Below are positions 61,880-64,000 of a stretch of DNA of 64,000 nucleotides, in pieces. The position numbers and the translations under genes are program-made. The notes under the pieces were generated by a model. It was given only the letters and a program-made list of their open reading frames with translations, did not search any database and was not told the DNA's origin. Position 1 is the stretch's first letter. Each line of letters starts with the position of its first letter. Source of the DNA: Lachnospiraceae bacterium (GTDB taxonomy: Bacteria > Bacillota > Clostridia > Lachnospirales > Lachnospiraceae); NCBI GenBank assembly GCA_017624855.1, contig JAGAMF010000005.1, positions 558,001 through 622,000 on the forward strand, read 5' to 3'.

Positions 61880-61896
61880 TTCGATTCCCATCACCC
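61880..61896 (+). other. attR core
   Basis: TTCGATTCCCATCACCC, the same 17 bp as attL and in the same orientation; the bases beyond (TATATA) no longer match the tRNA. Confidence 0.88.
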
Positions 61897-62088
61897 TATA
61901 TATTTAATTTACAACCGCTCCGCCGACACAATCATGTCGAAATTTGTCGACTTTTCTGACCTTCTCACCTTTGTCAGGCCATGCTACAATAACCTTGTTA
62001 CCGCCCCTATACCGGTACGGAAAGGGGGTGTCCTATACGGAAATTTTTATATCTTTTATAATCTCTGTCATGGCAAGCGTAGTTGCAT
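61897..62088. other. Intergenic DNA right of the prophage
   Basis: No supported gene. Holds a near-palindrome GTCGA-AATTTG-TCGAC at 61936-61951, and CTATACGGAA...TTTATATCTTT at 62033-62056, which is repeated at 62209 in the first tandem unit. A 60-codon frame at 61934 has no ribosome site. Confidence 0.5.
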
Positions 62089-62520
62089 ACTACCTTTGCA
62101 AATGGTTAGACAGTGATGAGTAGTCGGTAACTAGCCTAGGGCTTAAGCCTCCCTACATAAACGGAATAGAAGCCCCCACAAGCGGCAACTTGTGGGGGCT
62201 TCGTCGTTCTATACGGAACTTTTATATCTTTTTGCTTGAATATAGTATATCATACTCAAAATAACTTTGCAATATACATATCATCTTCCGCAAATAAAAC
62301 GCCATTACTCCGCTTACTACCTTTGCAAATGGCTAGACAGTGATGAGTAGTCGGTAACTAGCCTAGGGTCCAAGCCTCCCTACATAAACGGAATAGAAGC
62401 CCCCACAAGCGGCAACTTGTGGGGCTCCGTCGTTCCACATAGAACTTTTACATCATTTTGCTTAGGCGTAGTATAGCATACGCAAAATAACTTTGCAATA
62501 TGCGGTTTACGCTTCCGCTT
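62089..62520. repeat. Two tandem 227-bp units with conserved stems (possible ncRNA pair)
   Basis: Unit 1 begins at 62089 and unit 2 at 62316 with ACTACCTTTGCAAATGG. Within each: GG(T/C)TAG pairs with CTAGCC around TGATGAGTAGTCGG; TAGGG pairs with CCCTA; and AGCCCCCACAAG pairs with CTTGTGGGGGCT (one G shorter in unit 2). The T/C change in the first stem keeps pairing (G-U or G-C). Tails are less conserved. No ORF. Looks like a duplicated structured RNA, or a replicon or mobile-element end. Confidence 0.7.
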
Positions 62521-62527
62521 CTTATGC

Positions 62528-62560
62528 GAAAAAACTCTAGCTTTGCTAGAGTTTTTTTGC
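62528..62560. terminator. Bidirectional terminator
   Basis: AAAAAACTCTAGC-TTT-GCTAGAGTTTTTTT, perfect 13-bp stem. On the minus strand it lies right after the tRNA-Gly fragment, as a tRNA terminator would. Confidence 0.85.
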
Positions 62561-62568
62561 ATAACAAA

Positions 62569-62592
62569 AGCGGGTGATGGGAATCGAACCCA
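62569..62592 (-). other. Inverted 24-bp copy of the tRNA-Gly 3' end
   Basis: The reverse complement of 62569-62592 equals 51639-51662, that is TGGGTTCGATTCCCATCACC plus CGCT, covering the T-loop to the discriminator base. No 5' half of a tRNA is adjacent. It appears to be a displaced tRNA 3' end, that is, an attachment-site scar in opposite orientation. Confidence 0.8.
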
Positions 62593-62609
62593 TGAACTGT
62601 TTTTATGAT

Positions 62610-62646
62610 AAAAGGATGCGTTAAAAAAGGAGCGCATCCTTTTTTG
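62610..62646 (+). terminator. Hairpin with T-run, GGATGCG stem
   Basis: AAAGGATGCG and CGCATCCTTT pair around a 12-base loop with TTTTTT after. Confidence 0.75.
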
Positions 62647-62896
62647 TCACAAAAGGGGAAGACGAGGCGTTAGAAATAATAATACATTGATTAAAAGAGA
62701 ATGGAAATTAAAAACAGATAATAAAAAGTGAACTTTTAGTTCACAAATCTTTTTTGTTGGAAACTAAGTGTGTTATAATGGTTGAAAATAGAAAATGCGA
62801 AAAGTGTGCATTTGCAGGGTTTTGAGACCGATTTATAGGTCATAAAGTGAGTATAATCGTAGTTGTAGACAAGAGTGTCATTCCTTTTCAATTTAA

Positions 62897-62925
62897 TTGC
62901 GACTGATTAGCGCAAGTGGTATACT
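62897..62925 (+). promoter_or_regulatory. Predicted hsdM promoter
   Basis: TTGCGA at 62897-62902 and TATACT at 62920-62925, 17-bp spacer. TTGCG and CGCAA form an inverted repeat across the -35 box. The start codon is about 160 bp downstream. Between 62647 and 63086 no other gene is seen. Confidence 0.5.
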
Positions 62926-63086
62926 ATAACTGACGCTGTGTTTTATCGTATGTGAAAATAAGAAAGTTAAAATAGGCTTCTTATGATATACCGATAGTAA
63001 ACGATATATGGAATAAATTCAGTTGTAAAAAATGAAACACAAGGAATTACAATATAAAAATAAAAGAACAATGGAGGTATGCAAAA

Positions 63087-64000
63087 GTGGCAGAGTTAGA
63101 AAACAGCAAGGATTTAATAAGTGTATTATGGAGTGGTGCTGATATACTCCGTTCCAAGATGGATGCAAATGAATACAAGGATTATTTATTAGGTATTGTA
63201 TTCTATAAATATTTGTCTGATTCGTTTTTGATTAAGGTATATGACTTAATTTATGATGAAAAACCGGAAACCTTAAAAGTGGCTCTTGAGGCTTATAAAG
63301 AGGCTTTGGAAGATGAAAGTGCAGAAGAATTAAAAGAACAGATAAAGTCAGAATTTCATTATGTAATTGAGCCGGATTTGACATATACCTGCTTTGCGGA
63401 TGCTGCAAGAAATAACTGTTTTAATCGTGAACAGTTGCAAAAGGCATTTAATAATATTGAGCAGAGTGATCCTCTGTTTGCTGATTTGTTTACAGATATT
63501 GATTTGTATTCTAATCGTTTGGGAACCGGTGATCAGAAGCAGAGTGATACTATATCTAATCTCATTAAAGAAATCGATAAGGCTGATTTGTTAAATTCTG
63601 ATGCGGATGTGTTGGGAAATGCTTATGAATATTTAATTGGACAGTTTGCATCTGAAACTGGTAAGAAGGCTGGGGAATTCTACACACCTCAGGCAGTTTC
63701 CAAGATTTTGACAAAGATTGCAATCAATGGACAGGAAGACAAGATGGGACTGTCTGTATATGACCCTTGTATGGGTTCGGGTTCATTGTTGTTGAATGCA
63801 AAGAAGTATTCAACACAGCCTAGAACAATTAAATACTATGGTCAGGAACTGATGACTTCAACTTTTAATCTTGCAAGAATGAATATGTTTTTGCATGGTA
63901 TTGTTCCTGAAAACCAGAAACTTCGCAATGGTGATACCTTGGATGGAGACTGGCCTACTGGGGAAGAAACTGATTTCAATATGGTACTTATGAATCCACC
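63087..64000 (+). CDS. hsdM: Type I restriction-modification methylase subunit HsdM (partial, runs off the window)
   Basis: Starts at GTG 63087 after GGAGGTATGCAAAA; the first 304 codons are visible. The N-terminal HsdM domain begins NSKDLISVLWSGADILRSKMDANEYKDYLLGIVFYKYLSD (in outline). The N6-adenine methylase part has GEFYTPQAVSKIL, the SAM-binding YDPCMGSGSLLLNA and, at the very edge of the window, the catalytic NPP(F/Y) motif in MVLMNPP. With HsdS it forms the methyltransferase that protects host DNA; hsdS and hsdR should follow to the right. It begins about 500 bp beyond a displaced tRNA-Gly end, which suggests an island. Confidence 0.95.
   Translation, partial: MAELENSKDLISVLWSGADILRSKMDANEYKDYLLGIVFYKYLSDSFLIKVYDLIYDEKPETLKVALEAYKEALEDESAEELKEQIKSEFHYVIEPDLTYTCFADAARNNCFNREQLQKAFNNIEQSDPLFADLFTDIDLYSNRLGTGDQKQSDTISNLIKEIDKADLLNSDADVLGNAYEYLIGQFASETGKKAGEFYTPQAVSKILTKIAINGQEDKMGLSVYDPCMGSGSLLLNAKKYSTQPRTIKYYGQELMTSTFNLARMNMFLHGIVPENQKLRNGDTLDGDWPTGEETDFNMVLMNP

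Larger units (their letters stand above)
51643..61896 (-). mobile_element. Integrated filamentous (inovirus-type) prophage with CRESS-like replication module
   Basis: About 10.25 kb bounded by 17-bp direct repeats (TTCGATTCCCATCACCC) at 51643-51659 and 61880-61896. All genes except the repressor read leftward on the minus strand. Order: ssDNA-binding protein, tRNA-like element, major coat protein, adsorption protein, four small proteins (three of them minor-coat candidates), Zot-like ATPase, small membrane protein, repressor (plus strand), four small early genes, origin/packaging hairpins, small Cys protein, HTH protein, short peptide, Rep, integrase. The Zot, pVIII-like and signal/anchor proteins place it with inoviruses; the Rep and origin place replication with CRESS-type elements. 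It is AT-rich relative to the surroundings. No module appears broken, so it could be active. Confidence 0.9.

Noticed and set aside
61934-62116. 60-codon frame right of the prophage
   Set aside because: No ribosome site and it enters the structured tandem unit.
62089-62520. CRISPR array
   Set aside because: Only two copies of a 227-bp unit, not short repeats with unique spacers; no cas genes in the window.

Overview
The window looks like a chromosomal segment of an endospore-forming member of the Clostridia, most likely Lachnospiraceae. The reasons are a complete spoIIAA-spoIIAB-sigF operon, low-to-moderate GC, strong AGGAGG-type ribosome sites, a cellobiose phosphorylase, glycogen phosphorylase with 4-alpha-glucanotransferase, a chemoreceptor, and MATE, MgtC and CaCA transporters. 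The family is inferred from protein character; no 16S gene or species marker is present.

Layout. 0-16.6 kb is ordinary core genome: a HAD phosphatase end, a CPBP protease, a nuclease-helicase, a small membrane/DUF4097 pair, valS, an esterase cluster, nitroreductase, folC, a zinc-ribbon/TPR protein and the spoIIA operon. At 16.6-17.1 kb four tRNAs (Arg, His, Gln, Lys) precede an accessory patch (17.1-22.4 kb) with an integrase remnant, a DUF1016 nuclease flanked and invaded by the same 25-bp palindrome, a MerR operon with a textbook 19-bp-spacer promoter, cysteine-rich small proteins and a macrodomain protein. 22.4-51.4 kb is again mostly core: MATE pump, tRNA-Leu, a citrate-type two-component system followed by two tandem Na+/Ca2+ exchanger paralogues, glgP-malQ, CYTH, XRE and MgtC proteins, cysK, cellobiose phosphorylase divergent from a carbohydrate ABC importer without its own ATPase, a methyl-accepting chemotaxis protein, an RNA methyltransferase, an RdgB-type pyrophosphatase and a phosphoesterase.

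The outstanding region is 51.64-61.90 kb: an approximately 10.25-kb prophage integrated in the 3' end of tRNA-Gly(TCC), bounded by 17-bp direct repeats. It has the gene plan of a filamentous (inovirus-type) phage: ssDNA-binding protein, pVIII-like major coat protein, signal-peptide/C-terminal-anchor adsorption protein, several one-TM minor-coat candidates and a Zot/pI-type assembly ATPase. Its replication protein is instead a CRESS-DNA-virus-like Rep (HUH endonuclease plus superfamily 3 helicase). The candidate origin, 1.8 kb upstream of rep, is a perfect 10-bp stem whose loop, read on the rep-coding strand, contains TAGTATTAC, the nonanucleotide form of circular Rep-encoding ssDNA viruses. 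Iteron-like repeats lie beside it and two further hairpins follow. A 59-nt tRNA-like structure lies between the ssDNA-binding and coat genes.

Right of the prophage (61.9-62.6 kb) lie two tandem 227-bp units that look like a duplicated structured RNA or DNA element, then an inverted 24-bp copy of the tRNA-Gly 3' end, and then the start of a type I restriction-modification locus (hsdM) that runs off the window. This suggests that tRNA-Gly 3' ends have been used repeatedly as integration sites.
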